Part shown: piece by piece, positions 1 to 8,038 of the stretch
Layout: each line of letters begins with the position of its first letter
Position numbering within the stretch: position 1 is the first letter of the stretch
From: Flavobacteriales bacterium
Lineage (GTDB): Bacteria; Bacteroidota; Bacteroidia; NS11-12g; UBA955
Assembly (NCBI GenBank): GCA_947487175.1
Contig: CANKVM010000010.1
Span: 1 to 45,766, forward strand
Reading direction: 5' to 3'
DNA length: 45,766 nucleotides
Notes under the pieces: model-generated
What the model saw: the letters and a program-made list of their open reading frames with translations, nothing else
Told to the model about the DNA's origin: nothing
The model's database searches: none
Translations under genes and position numbers: made by a program

Positions 1-187
1 GTTTTCATTTGGTTAGCAGCTCTCCCACTTGGGGATCACGAGCGAAGCGAGTAATCCCGTTTATATGCAGAGCCAAGCTCCGCTTGAGCGAAAGCATGGA
101 AACAAAAAAAACTAAAACCGCGTGAGCGGTTTGGTTTTTCATTTGGGCAAGTAGCGTTATTTTTGACATACGCGGTTAAAAATTTAT
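1..187. other. Non-coding left edge with hairpin-forming sequence
   Basis: No convincing gene is seen here. The minus-strand ORF across 36-308 runs through repeats and the promoter of the next gene and has no recognisable content. The segment holds several small inverted repeats. One is GGGAT (about 35-39) with ATCCC (about 54-58). A stronger one is AAACCGC (115-121) with GCGGTTT (126-132) around a GTGA loop, followed by a T-rich run to 139. The second could act as a plus-strand terminator for a gene left of the window; this is inference. Confidence 0.4.
115..139 (+). terminator. Possible rho-independent terminator
   Basis: A perfect 7-bp stem (115-121 with 126-132) encloses a 4-nt loop and is followed by GGTTTTT. 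It has the shape of an intrinsic terminator. No upstream gene is visible inside the window, so its client is unknown. Confidence 0.35.
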
Positions 188-217
188 TTTGGACAGGTGT
201 GAGTTTATATATATTTG
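188..217 (+). promoter_or_regulatory. Bacteroidota-type sigma-A promoter for the 274-1950 pair
   Basis: A TTTTGG -33 region (188-192) is followed after about 18 nt by TATATTTG (210-217), matching the TAnnTTTG -7 element typical of Bacteroidota. The expected transcription start is near 224, leaving a leader of about 50 nt before the ATG at 274. The call rests on motif match and spacing only. Confidence 0.55.
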
Positions 218-273
218 CAAAGTTAAAAAATGAAAAGTACCCTTTTTTATAATAGAATAAAAAACAAAATGAA

Positions 274-714
274 ATGAAAAAACCATTCATGTATTTATTA
301 GTTTTCAAAAAACCTACTGAAGATCAAATTGATAGTATTCGGAGTACATTTTCAGATTTTGACTGGGCTCCTGGATTTGCAGTAGAAGAAATTGTAGCTG
401 ATGATTTGGTAAGTAAGAATTTATTGATTCAATTCGTGAGTTTCAAAGAGTTCTTTCAGAAAGATATAAATTCTGATGAAATAATTATTTTTTCAACCTC
501 TGTGGATTCGGCGCTTACAGGAAAAGGACAATTCTTTGGTACCCTATATAGCCTAGAACAAAATATAGAAAATCTGGATACTTATTTTTGCTATTTAGGA
601 GAGGCATCCCAAAGCAGAGATATCGGAAACGAAACTTTTTACAAAGTTGAATATAGCAAATACAGCATATTGAATAAAATAGATACAACTTTAGAAAATC
701 TTAGAATAATGTAA
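274..714 (+). CDS. Hypothetical protein, 146 aa
   Basis: I do not recognise this protein. It is acidic and soluble, with no signal peptide or membrane segment and no metal-binding or catalytic motif that I can identify. It alternates hydrophobic strands (YLLVFKK, LLIQFVSF, EIIIFSTS) with short helices, suggesting a small alpha/beta fold. Its TAA stop abuts the ATG of the next gene with no gap, so the two are almost certainly co-transcribed and perhaps translationally coupled. A good TAnnTTTG promoter lies about 60 nt upstream. The pair sits beside decayed gene fragments, which suggests an accessory region. A partner or immunity-like role for the 411-aa protein is possible but is only a guess. 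Confidence 0.75.
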   Translation: MKKPFMYLLVFKKPTEDQIDSIRSTFSDFDWAPGFAVEEIVADDLVSKNLLIQFVSFKEFFQKDINSDEIIIFSTSVDSALTGKGQFFGTLYSLEQNIENLDTYFCYLGEASQSRDIGNETFYKVEYSKYSILNKIDTTLENLRIM

Positions 715-1950
715 ATGAAAATGGAGAACAAAAAAATGAATTCAGATAACAAAATGTCAACATTTATTCAAAGTGAAGTAAATTTCAACTTGGAGGATTT
801 AAAAATTATAGATATAAATTTATTGAACTCCTTTTTAGGTAAACTCGAAAAACTTCGTAATGACACTCGGGCTTTTTTTAATTTTTTCATAACACAATAT
901 GCTAATATCAAAATAGAACTTTTTGACAAGCAAAAAGCAGATGAAATTTTAAAGGAGACAAACTTCAATGATGTCATTGGCATGTTAGAAAATGGTTGGA
1001 TACTTGGAAGAAATGAAGTGAACTTTTATTTTGGAAATGAACACGATTTTTCAATTTCATATAAAGGCATGGCAAACGTTGAATGGTCGAAGGTTAATAA
1101 ATTTTTTAGTTCAGTCTGTAGTTTTAAAAACCCAGATGGTTTGCATGTCGGAATACCATGTGATAAAATGGATTCATACAAGTTTTTTTTTAAAGCATTA
1201 CATGAAGCACAGATAAATTGGGAAAATGAAATACGAAATAATATCCTAAGATTTGAGAATGAAATAAAATTGAGAATTGAAAATAAATTAACTCTATCAA
1301 AAAATAATTATTTGAATAATTTGGATAAAGATTCTGACGGAAATATAGATCTTGTTGAAAATGATTTCAATAAACTATTAAGCAAAAATCAGAAACAAAT
1401 AATTGAATTGGATAAAAATTATATTCATCAATTTGTGAAGATTTCCAACTTTATTAAAACAAAAAAAGGAAATACACAAAAAATATTTGAATCAATTAGA
1501 GACACCAGTAGTCAACAGGAACTTGAAGAAAGAGTCAGTTTATTAAAAAATCAGATTCATACATACGAGCTTCTTGTCTTTCACTCAATAAATATGCTGG
1601 GATCATTAGTTTCTCAAGATTTAATTTCTTTCTATGAAATCTACGAGTCCTTTGACAAACTCGGTGTTTTAAATTCAAATTGGGAAAACGAAGTTTCAGA
1701 GAAGCTAACGGACATTGGTGAAAAACTAGATGATTTAATGTATTCAATTTACAATATGGAACAAAATATTGTAAATGAATTAAGCCGTTTAAGCTATGTT
1801 ACCCAAGAGTCATTTGAAGATTTAAATAGTTCAGTTACAAGCCAATTGAAAGATGTTGAATCTTCAATAAATACAAATAATTTATTGACAGGTATTCAGG
1901 CATATCAATTGTATAAAATCAATAAAAACACAAAAGGATTACGTTCGTGA
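715..1950 (+). CDS. Helical/coiled-coil protein with EF-hand-like loop, 411 aa
   Basis: The function is unknown. The protein is rich in Lys, Glu and Asn, has no signal peptide or transmembrane segment, and is predicted mostly helical, with coiled-coil-like stretches around residues 165-200 and 275-390. Residues 204-215 (DKDSDGNIDLVE) fit the 12-residue EF-hand calcium loop, with acidic residues at loop positions 1, 3, 5, 9 and 12 and Gly at 6. The helices on both sides make a true single EF-hand plausible. Four in-frame Met codons lie within the first 14 residues (715, 721, 736, 754), so the exact start is uncertain. The gene follows the 146-aa gene with zero spacing. A structural or scaffolding role is inference. 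Confidence 0.75.
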   Translation: MKMENKKMNSDNKMSTFIQSEVNFNLEDLKIIDINLLNSFLGKLEKLRNDTRAFFNFFITQYANIKIELFDKQKADEILKETNFNDVIGMLENGWILGRNEVNFYFGNEHDFSISYKGMANVEWSKVNKFFSSVCSFKNPDGLHVGIPCDKMDSYKFFFKALHEAQINWENEIRNNILRFENEIKLRIENKLTLSKNNYLNNLDKDSDGNIDLVENDFNKLLSKNQKQIIELDKNYIHQFVKISNFIKTKKGNTQKIFESIRDTSSQQELEERVSLLKNQIHTYELLVFHSINMLGSLVSQDLISFYEIYESFDKLGVLNSNWENEVSEKLTDIGEKLDDLMYSIYNMEQNIVNELSRLSYVTQESFEDLNSSVTSQLKDVESSINTNNLLTGIQAYQLYKINKNTKGLRS

Positions 1951-2047
1951 GTTGTGTGTAAAAATCGGCAGCCAATTATACATTTAAAAGATTGCCGAAT
2001 TCAAGAATTAAATGCATAAAAAAATCTGCGCTCGATTATTTGAATAA

Positions 2048-2073
2048 TTTACAAATTATGCCAAATTTGTAAA
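2048..2073. repeat. 10-bp inverted repeat abutting a start codon
   Basis: TTTACAAATT (2048-2057) and AATTTGTAAA (2064-2073) are perfect reverse complements separated by 6 nt. The right arm ends exactly before the ATG at 2074. It could be an operator or an mRNA hairpin over the translation start. Being all A/T, it would be a weak RNA structure. Confidence 0.4.
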
Positions 2074-2406
2074 ATGGATAAAATTGAATTTGATTATGAG
2101 AAGTATCCTGATGGAATATCAGAGACATTGAATTTTCTTGATCACGAGGAGTTGGTATGGAATCGGGGTTATTTCTGCGAAGTAGAAGATGGTTGTTGGT
2201 ATGAGTTATATGTAAATGACTCAGTCAAAGTTACTTTTCCCGCTCTTAATGGAGATATTAATGATGAAAATGCAGTTATTTATGCCTTTAGAGGATTTAA
2301 AGGCTTATGGTTAGGTGATTACGAAGAAAATAATCAAATAACTTTCTTTGAGCCAAAAAATGAAAATATCTGGCGATATGAGGAGATGACGGATATTTTC
2401 CTTTAA
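2074..2406 (+). CDS. Small acidic hypothetical protein, 110 aa
   Basis: I do not recognise a family. The protein is strongly acidic (many Asp and Glu) and rich in Trp and Tyr, with no signal peptide and no membrane segment. Its size, acidity and aromatic content resemble small cytosolic immunity or anti-toxin-like proteins, but no motif supports that. It is separated from the upstream 411-aa gene by about 120 nt and is preceded by an inverted repeat touching its ATG. Base composition is like that of its neighbours. The reading frame is open throughout with a plausible start, so I believe it is real. Confidence 0.6.
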   Translation: MDKIEFDYEKYPDGISETLNFLDHEELVWNRGYFCEVEDGCWYELYVNDSVKVTFPALNGDINDENAVIYAFRGFKGLWLGDYEENNQITFFEPKNENIWRYEEMTDIFL

Positions 2407-2466
2407 AAATTAATAATTTCAATAAAATCGAGTCTAAACAGTAATATGCCAAAACTATGTCAATTA

Positions 2467-2509
2467 TAATACTCCCTAAAACTTGGACCAAAAGCTTTAG
2501 GGAGTATTA
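2467..2509. repeat. 14-bp perfect inverted repeat
   Basis: The arms 2467-2480 (TAATACTCCCTAAA) and 2496-2509 are exact reverse complements around a 15-nt loop, which itself contains a small CTTGG/CCAAA pairing. No U-tract follows on either side. It lies between the 110-aa gene and the decayed VWA fragment. It may be a bidirectional terminator, a regulator site or a small repeat element. Confidence 0.5.
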
Positions 2510-2559
2510 CATACCTCACACGTTGGTAAAAAAATATTTAGTATTGGATTAGCTTTTGG

Positions 2560-3095
2560 TCAAATGTAAGCCATGGCCACTTTTTTGGCGGGGGTGATGC
2601 GATCTTCGCCGTACAAAATCATAGAATGACTGATATCAATCATCAGCACGGTGCTCATTTGGGCTTTGTGCTTGGTATCATCTACCACCAAGTCGTCTTC
2701 AGTTAGTTTCATCTCAGAAATCCCATGGTTGATTTGGGCGTTTTTGAGGCTTTCCGACATATTGATTTGCGACATTTCGTCGCCAAATTGGAAATTACGT
2801 ATTTCACCATCGCGTTCATCGCCCACAACGAGTTTGTTGGTTCGATGGTTTCCCGCACCGCTTTTTTTAAGTTTGCCGAAAATTTGGTCGAGGGCGTGCT
2901 CTCTCAAAGCTGCTTCAAGCTTGGCCGTGAGCAGATTTTTTCCTTTCCCATTTTTATCCGAATCCTCTTCCCCATCTTGGTTTGGCAGAATTTCTTCTTT
3001 GATGTAGCCCCGTTTTCTGAGATCTTCCTCAAAATCGTGAATCGTATACTCAGCGGTGAAAATGCTATATTCTTTATCTGTAAATCTTGGCCTTA
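2560..3095 (-). pseudogene. VWA-domain protein fragment (truncated at both ends)
   Basis: The minus-strand reading frame, which is open as far as 3204, carries a piece of a von Willebrand factor A protein. A charged central region is followed, near the C-terminus, by STVLMIDISHSM and then GEDRITPAKKVAMA. DISHS is the DxSxS part of the MIDAS metal site. In intact VWA domains this motif begins a domain of about 180 residues. Here the frame ends seven codons after the ITPAKK motif, so nearly the whole VWA fold is missing. The N-terminal side stops resembling the family near 3095 and runs antisense into a metallopeptidase fragment. This is a remnant rather than a working gene; the family assignment is by motif. 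Confidence 0.7.
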
Positions 3096-3112
3096 TGCCT
3101 GTTAATGATATA

Positions 3113-3406
3113 TCTTTCAAGAAATTGCAAAGCCTTTGCTTAGAAGCTGGCGTGAAGGTTGTAAAGACACCGTCCCTCAATAACGCACCCATTAGCGGCG
3201 CCACCCGCTGGCTCAGCGATACCCCTTTGATTCAATTGACTGACAATGCAAACCAAATTGATCATTTTGGGTTCACATTCTTCCACGAAGCCGGACATAT
3301 TTTGTTGCACGGCAAAAAGGACGTCTTTTTAGAGAATTTGGAATACTCAGACAAAGACAATCAAAAGGAAATTGAAGCAGATGAGTTCGCCAGAAAGTGG
3401 GCTTAA
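3113..3406 (+). pseudogene. ImmA/IrrE-type metallopeptidase fragment
   Basis: The frame encodes the C-terminal part of an ImmA/IrrE-family zinc peptidase, as found in XRE/HigA-like antitoxin proteins. It contains GATRWLSDTPLIQLT, then FTFFHEAGHILLHGKK with the HEXXH zinc motif (HEAGH), then EIEADEFAR with the third-ligand Glu region. The N-terminal DNA-binding half is absent. Upstream of about 3113 the frame (open from 3056) shows unrelated sequence antisense to the VWA fragment. The C-terminus stops a few residues after ADEFAR, earlier than is usual. The catalytic motif is intact but the gene is truncated, so I call it a pseudogene fragment. Confidence 0.7.
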
Positions 3407-3408
3407 AA

Positions 3409-3472
3409 GTGCCAAAATATCTGGTGATAAAAAAGCTGACTAATACGAGGAAGGTAGCAATGATTTCAAAAC
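3409..3472 (+). pseudogene. Degraded duplicate of the SOUL haem-protein gene
   Basis: This short segment matches the intact SOUL gene downstream in two blocks. The first is 3409-3438 against 7461-7490 (27 of 30 identical by eye). The second is 3439-3473 against 7555-7589 (29 of 35). The intervening 64 nt of the intact gene are missing here. The deletion boundary shares the triplet CTG, as expected for a microhomology deletion, and its length would shift the frame. The piece is in the same orientation as the intact gene about 4 kb away. Confidence 0.8.
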
Positions 3473-3478
3473 CATTTT

Positions 3479-4378
3479 TTATTTGTGCGGTGTCATAATG
3501 CCATCTTTGTTTCTTTGCAGTTTAAGATTTACTAAGATTTCGTGCAAAGTTTCAGCAGCCAATCCATGCAAAACCAGACGGTAAGCTGCGCTATATGTTG
3601 TTTCAGGCACCATTGGGTGTTTATTGTTAACCAATCCCAAATGACCTGGAGTGCCTAATATTTGTGCGGTATAGATAGCTATTGTTTCATCCAATTGCAA
3701 TGAATTTGAAGCCCTAACAAAATCGTTAGACGTTAAAAACAACTGGTAAAATGGGGTAAACAATTCAATGGCCGACCTTAAGTCTAATGTGTTTCTAAAC
3801 TTATTTGGAAACGCAATGTGATTGAATTGGTCAGTTGTTATCATATCTAAGTTTAAAGGACTTTTTCCAACAATAGGAATTCCCTTTTCCTTTAAATCCT
3901 TGTTTAACTTTATTACAAAATTGTACAAATTTAAATCGTGTTTCAAAAATAAATCATCCTTAATATCCTCAAAATCGTAAGGCTTTAACGGCGATGTTTT
4001 AATTTCAATATTCTCAATATTTGCAGCAATAAATTCCATTATTTCACTGCCTACGTGAAAATGTCTGAAGATAAGTAGGTTTGCATCGGGACTTACATAA
4101 CGCTTCAATCCCCACGCTAAAATTTGATGTAATATTTTTGATGAGTTAATTAATTTTGGAAAAAAGAACTTAAAAATATGGATGAAAAACATCGTTATTT
4201 TTGAAGTAACTTTAATTACCGGCAACAAATATTTTGCCGACCTTGAGTCATTGTCCCTCATCAATGACAATTTTGTTGTATTGTTTATTGGTATGCTCAA
4301 ATCGAGGTACATAGCCAACCAAGGATTGGGGTCTCTTTCATCGTGAGCATCTAGAAGTTCGGATATGTTTTCTTTCAT
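3479..4378 (-). CDS. Conserved-looking hypothetical protein in a lipid-type cluster, 299 aa
   Basis: I do not recognise a named family. There is no signal peptide. A hydrophobic stretch around residues 55-75 (ITMFFIHIFKFFF) could be a membrane-associated helix. The protein contains scattered His and acidic residues (HDERDPNPW near the N-terminus, FRHFHVGSE near 105), but I cannot assign a catalytic site. It is the last gene of a minus-strand run of three, 73 nt after the ketosynthase fusion, so a role in the same lipid-like pathway is inferred from context only. Its 3' end lies only a few bases from the decayed SOUL copy, which marks the boundary of the cluster. Confidence 0.7.
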   Translation of the reverse strand: MKENISELLDAHDERDPNPWLAMYLDLSIPINNTTKLSLMRDNDSRSAKYLLPVIKVTSKITMFFIHIFKFFFPKLINSSKILHQILAWGLKRYVSPDANLLIFRHFHVGSEIMEFIAANIENIEIKTSPLKPYDFEDIKDDLFLKHDLNLYNFVIKLNKDLKEKGIPIVGKSPLNLDMITTDQFNHIAFPNKFRNTLDLRSAIELFTPFYQLFLTSNDFVRASNSLQLDETIAIYTAQILGTPGHLGLVNNKHPMVPETTYSAAYRLVLHGLAAETLHEILVNLKLQRNKDGIMTPHK

Positions 4379-4451
4379 AATTGATTTTTTAAATTGTTAT
4401 TGCCATTGGTTTGAATAAGTCTTTTAGATTTCCAAATAAACAAAATTTAAT

Positions 4452-6302
4452 TTAATAATTGCCAATTTCTTCTAATTGCATTTTCCATAATTTGGCTGTT
4501 GTTTTAGCGGTTTTGGCAATTTTCTTGGCTATTTCTAAATTCATTTTTGGATGATTTAAAGCTTCTTCAAGTTTATGAAAATGATTTTCATCGGCTACAC
4601 CATGATAGGTAAAAAACGAAACCTGTTCGTCAGTCAATTGAAGTTGCTCTTTGATCATCAAACCCCAATAACTTGCCAAGCGTTTACCGATTCCCTCAAT
4701 AATAAACATAGCACCTAATAAATCAATCGGGTTCTGCTTACTTGCTTGCTGAAACATAAACCCTGACAACGCCATGCTACCAATGTTCTTTTCGTTGGTT
4801 TGAATGGCAGATAATTCTTCACCTAAATTTACAAAATTGCGCTCTAACATTTGATAGTCTTTGTGCTCCGCGGCGGTATGCTTTATAAATGCTGAACGCA
4901 AATCGAACAGTTCTATATCGATATTTGAAGCAGCCCTAGAAATCCACTGTGAACCGTCAATGACTTGTTGACGTAGGTCGTGCAACAATAATTTATAATC
5001 AGCCAAACTGAGTTTCCCCGCATGAATTTTAGTTATTATTGGAACTTTTAACAATTCGGTTTCAAAGTCAATCCAAATTTGAGCCAACTGCCTAATTAGC
5101 CATTCCGAAGTATCTGATTGATTTATAACCAATTCAGGGGTTTCTACCTTTCTAAATGGAAAACTAATTTCATTTTTGTGATCTGGCATTTCCACTTTTA
5201 GTTGCATAAAGGAAGTGATAAACCTTCCACTTTCTGGAACCATACATAAAATGGTATCGCCTTGTTTTAATTTGCCAGAATACATCAATTCTTCTAACAT
5301 AATAAAAATGGAAGCAGAACCGGTATTGCCTTTTGACGACAGGTTGTTAAACCATTTTTCTTCGGATATGGTGCCACCGCCTTTTTCCATTAAATCCTGA
5401 ATGGGCTTTTTAAACACCGCAGAAGAGTAATGGCAACAAAACCAGTCAATGCTATCTTTTTTGATTTTCCCTTCGTCTATGAGTTCAAAATAATGTGCTA
5501 CGCCCGTTTGAACCATTTTGTCGAGTAATCGAACATCTTGTTGTAAATTTATTGCACCTGCTTTTGAAGCTTCTTCATAACTTGGGTAATCAAGCCAGGT
5601 TTTCTCATTTTCGTTTTGATTGTCGGTTTTACCCGTGTACATGCAAACTGGAAATTCATTGGCATGCGATTTAAGTTCTATCCAATCAATTTTTAATGAA
5701 ACTTGTTTTTGGCTTTTTTTATTTTCCAATACAAATGCACCAGCACCATCGGAAAGCATCCATCTCAAAAATTCTGTATCAAAAGGCATCGATTTTACTT
5801 GTTGTGCTTCAAACCTCGATGCTTTAAACAACCTACTTGACAATTCACTTCCCACACAAACGGCATTTTCTTTTTCATCGCTTTTGATTTGGGCATAGGC
5901 ATTTTTCAATGCCATCATACCACTCGCACAAACACTCTGAAAACTAGCCACTTCACATCTGTTAAAATCAAGTCCAGCATGAACCATACTCCCAAAACCA
6001 GGTATTGGCAAATCGCCTTGAGTTGTACCCGTGCTTAAAAGCGTAATTTCTTTTGACCGCAATTCACTTTTCGCAATTGCCGCTTCAATCGCTTTTATGG
6101 CAAGTTCGGCATTTGAGTGGGTGGTTTCTTGGTTTTTATTCAGTGCATAATACCTATTTATAATGCCATTCTGTTTTAGAATACGTGGTTTTAATGCACT
6201 TTCTTTTCCATATACCTTACCTAAATAATCTTCCATTTCATCATTCGAAACAGGGTTATTTGGCAAAAACACACCGGCACTTGTTATATAAATATTTTTC
6301 AT
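4452..6302 (-). CDS. KAS III-type ketosynthase fused to a haem-oxygenase-like metal-binding domain, 616 aa
   Basis: Residues 1-370 form a thiolase-fold KAS III (FabH-like) domain. The Cys-His-Asn triad is visible as Cys125 (SVCASG), His291 (FCCHYSS) and Asn326 (SKGNTGSAS), so condensation activity on acyl thioesters is expected. Residues about 395-616 are all-helical and look like the haem-oxygenase/TenA-like superfamily that includes iron-containing redox enzymes. Candidate ligands are His475, Glu479 and His480 (HTAAEH), Glu536, and His567, Asp571 and His574 (HGVADENH). A usual KAS III has about 330-370 residues, so the C-terminal domain is a true addition. The start overlaps the upstream hydroxylase stop in ATGA, indicating coupling. 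Product and substrate are unknown; a modified fatty acid or polyketide-like lipid is inference. Confidence 0.85.
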   Translation of the reverse strand: MKNIYITSAGVFLPNNPVSNDEMEDYLGKVYGKESALKPRILKQNGIINRYYALNKNQETTHSNAELAIKAIEAAIAKSELRSKEITLLSTGTTQGDLPIPGFGSMVHAGLDFNRCEVASFQSVCASGMMALKNAYAQIKSDEKENAVCVGSELSSRLFKASRFEAQQVKSMPFDTEFLRWMLSDGAGAFVLENKKSQKQVSLKIDWIELKSHANEFPVCMYTGKTDNQNENEKTWLDYPSYEEASKAGAINLQQDVRLLDKMVQTGVAHYFELIDEGKIKKDSIDWFCCHYSSAVFKKPIQDLMEKGGGTISEEKWFNNLSSKGNTGSASIFIMLEELMYSGKLKQGDTILCMVPESGRFITSFMQLKVEMPDHKNEISFPFRKVETPELVINQSDTSEWLIRQLAQIWIDFETELLKVPIITKIHAGKLSLADYKLLLHDLRQQVIDGSQWISRAASNIDIELFDLRSAFIKHTAAEHKDYQMLERNFVNLGEELSAIQTNEKNIGSMALSGFMFQQASKQNPIDLLGAMFIIEGIGKRLASYWGLMIKEQLQLTDEQVSFFTYHGVADENHFHKLEEALNHPKMNLEIAKKIAKTAKTTAKLWKMQLEEIGNY

Positions 6303-7018
6303 TTTTGTTTTGTTATTAAATAGTCTAAAAAGGGAGATAGAAAACCATAATTATTTTTATATTTAAAATGATGATCGTTATGGTTTGTGCCAAAAAGACT
6401 CCAAGATTTACCAGTGCCATTTCCAAATCGGTAATTACAATGACCTGAATAGTTTATCAAAATGCTAGATAATGGATAAAGGGCAATGGCCATGGGCGAA
6501 AAAGGTATAAATAGCGATATAGTTAGAGGAACTGTGCTCAGTAATAAAGCTTCTAACCAATGAAAACTGTATACTGAGTATACTGTAGGAACTTTAGATT
6601 TATGGTGAATGTAATGCACATTTCTCATAAAAAATGGCAAATGCATTGTTCTATGAACAATAAAAAAGTGAATTTCATTCCAAACGTTTAAAATCACCAA
6701 ACCCACCAAAATATTGAAAATAGTATTTGGCAATAATGTAATTACTCCCATTCGTATGAAATAAATAACAGGGAAAATTGAAGTTCCAAAAATGAGTATC
6801 GATTGTATAGAGTTTTTTATTTCAAATACAATTTGCTTTTGGGCAACTTCTTTCTCAACTATTTTATGTGCTATTTTTTTTGAATAAAGTAGTTTACATA
6901 CGCCATCAAAGATTGGGGCTAGTCCGAAATACAAGGCAATGAAATAGGCAAAACTCAACCCGTATAAGGTAAAGTAAGAGTAACTGTAAAGAAAATTATG
7001 TAGTTGTTCTTGAATCAT
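6299..7018 (-). CDS. Sterol desaturase / fatty acid hydroxylase family membrane protein
   Basis: This 239-aa integral membrane protein has about four hydrophobic segments (residues 15-35, 70-92, 95-115, 155-190). It carries the diiron histidine boxes of the fatty acid hydroxylase superfamily: HFFIVH (117-122), HYIHH (135-139), an isolated His193 and HNDHH (213-217). Members use O2 and a diiron centre to hydroxylate or desaturate lipids. It is the first gene of the minus-strand cluster and overlaps the ketosynthase fusion by four bases (ATGA). The arrangement suggests that a lipid made or elongated by the fusion protein is oxidised here, or the reverse. The substrate cannot be read from sequence. 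Confidence 0.87.
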   Translation of the reverse strand: MIQEQLHNFLYSYSYFTLYGLSFAYFIALYFGLAPIFDGVCKLLYSKKIAHKIVEKEVAQKQIVFEIKNSIQSILIFGTSIFPVIYFIRMGVITLLPNTIFNILVGLVILNVWNEIHFFIVHRTMHLPFFMRNVHYIHHKSKVPTVYSVYSFHWLEALLLSTVPLTISLFIPFSPMAIALYPLSSILINYSGHCNYRFGNGTGKSWSLFGTNHNDHHFKYKNNYGFLSPFLDYLITKQK

Positions 7019-7373
7019 TTTTTATGGTTTTTATTTGACTTTTTCAAACTTGCATGCAACTTGATAATAAACGAATATAAATCAAAATTATTCATATAAA
7101 AATATTTATGAAAGCCCAAGCATTGAATGAATTGACAGTTGTGCTGAGGTTTCTTTTGAAATTAAATTGCATGAACCCAAAATTATTTTAATTCTTATAA
7201 CACGAATTTAGCAACATAATCAAGATTAACATGTTGCATAAATCCGTAATTTGAAATCTATGTTTATCGAAAATTGCAAATATGCAAGTTCATCTACTAA
7301 AACCGCAGATTGAATTGAAAACAAAAATATCACCCACCCTGAAACAATTTATCTATATGATTGTTAATAAAAT
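7019..7373. other. Divergent intergenic region, 355 nt
   Basis: AT-rich spacer between the minus-strand hydroxylase and the plus-strand SOUL gene. It contains the palindrome TTGCATGCAA (7050-7059) and two short open frames of about 27-31 codons (from about 7108 and 7280) that resemble nothing I know. Promoters for both flanking genes should be here, but I see no clear TTG-N19-TAnnTTTG pair. Confidence 0.5.
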
Positions 7374-7964
7374 ATGAAACCTTGGGCAATAATTACAATT
7401 GTGATATCCGTAATTTTGATCGGATTATTATTATATTCATTTAAATTGAGGGACATTGAAATGCCGAAATATCGGGTGATAAAAAAGCTGGGCGAGGTTG
7501 AAATTCGCGAGTATCCAAGTTTGATCCTTGCGCAAACATCCCTCAAAAAATCTGACTACGACGAGGAAGGCAGCAATGGTTTCAGAACTGTGGCGGGTTA
7601 TATTTTCGGGGGAAATCAATCGCAACAGAAAATTGCCATGACGGCCCCTGTGATCATGACAATGGGCGATTCTGCATCGATGTCGTTCGTGATGCCCAGC
7701 GAATACAAAATGCAAGACCTTCCCACGCCATCGAGCAATCAGGTAAAATTGATTCAAGAAAACGCTAAAATTTTGGCTGTGATTCGTTTTGGGGGATATT
7801 CGAGCTCTGAAAAGATTCAGAAGTATGCAGACCAGCTTTACTTGGAACTAAAAAACAACAAGTTAGAAACCCGTGGCAAACTACTTTACTTGGGTTACAA
7901 CGCCCCATGGGACGTTACCAACCGCCGCAACGAAGTTGCCATTGAATTGGTGAAGGCTGAGTAA
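7374..7964 (+). CDS. SOUL-family haem-binding protein, membrane anchored
   Basis: This 196-aa protein has an N-terminal hydrophobic helix (residues 4-21) that probably anchors it in the inner membrane. A SOUL/HBP domain follows: YRVIKKLGEVEIREYP, then GFRTVAGYIFGGN, then KIAMTAPVIM, and a C-terminal GYNAPWDVTNRRNEVAIEL. These are the usual SOUL landmarks and the length is normal. SOUL proteins bind haem or related tetrapyrroles; their bacterial role is poorly known. A broken copy of codons 30-72 lies at 3409-3472, on the far side of the lipid cluster. The word TTGAGGGAC occurs at 7446-7454, encoding Leu-Arg-Asp with a rare AGG codon. The gene converges with the TPM genes downstream. Confidence 0.88.
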   Translation: MKPWAIITIVISVILIGLLLYSFKLRDIEMPKYRVIKKLGEVEIREYPSLILAQTSLKKSDYDEEGSNGFRTVAGYIFGGNQSQQKIAMTAPVIMTMGDSASMSFVMPSEYKMQDLPTPSSNQVKLIQENAKILAVIRFGGYSSSEKIQKYADQLYLELKNNKLETRGKLLYLGYNAPWDVTNRRNEVAIELVKAE

Positions 7965-8038
7965 TTGCTAACTTATCTAATTCGCGGCCACATCCGCCTC
8001 GAAAGTTGCAAAGCCATTTGGAACATTTTAAATCGGAA

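Noticed and set aside
36-308. 90-aa minus-strand ORF at the left edge
   Set aside because: It covers the hairpin-rich spacer, the promoter and the start of the 146-aa gene, and has no recognisable features.
7108-7372. Two short open frames in the hydroxylase-SOUL spacer
   Set aside because: They are only 27-31 codons, with no composition bias, motif or terminator to support translation.
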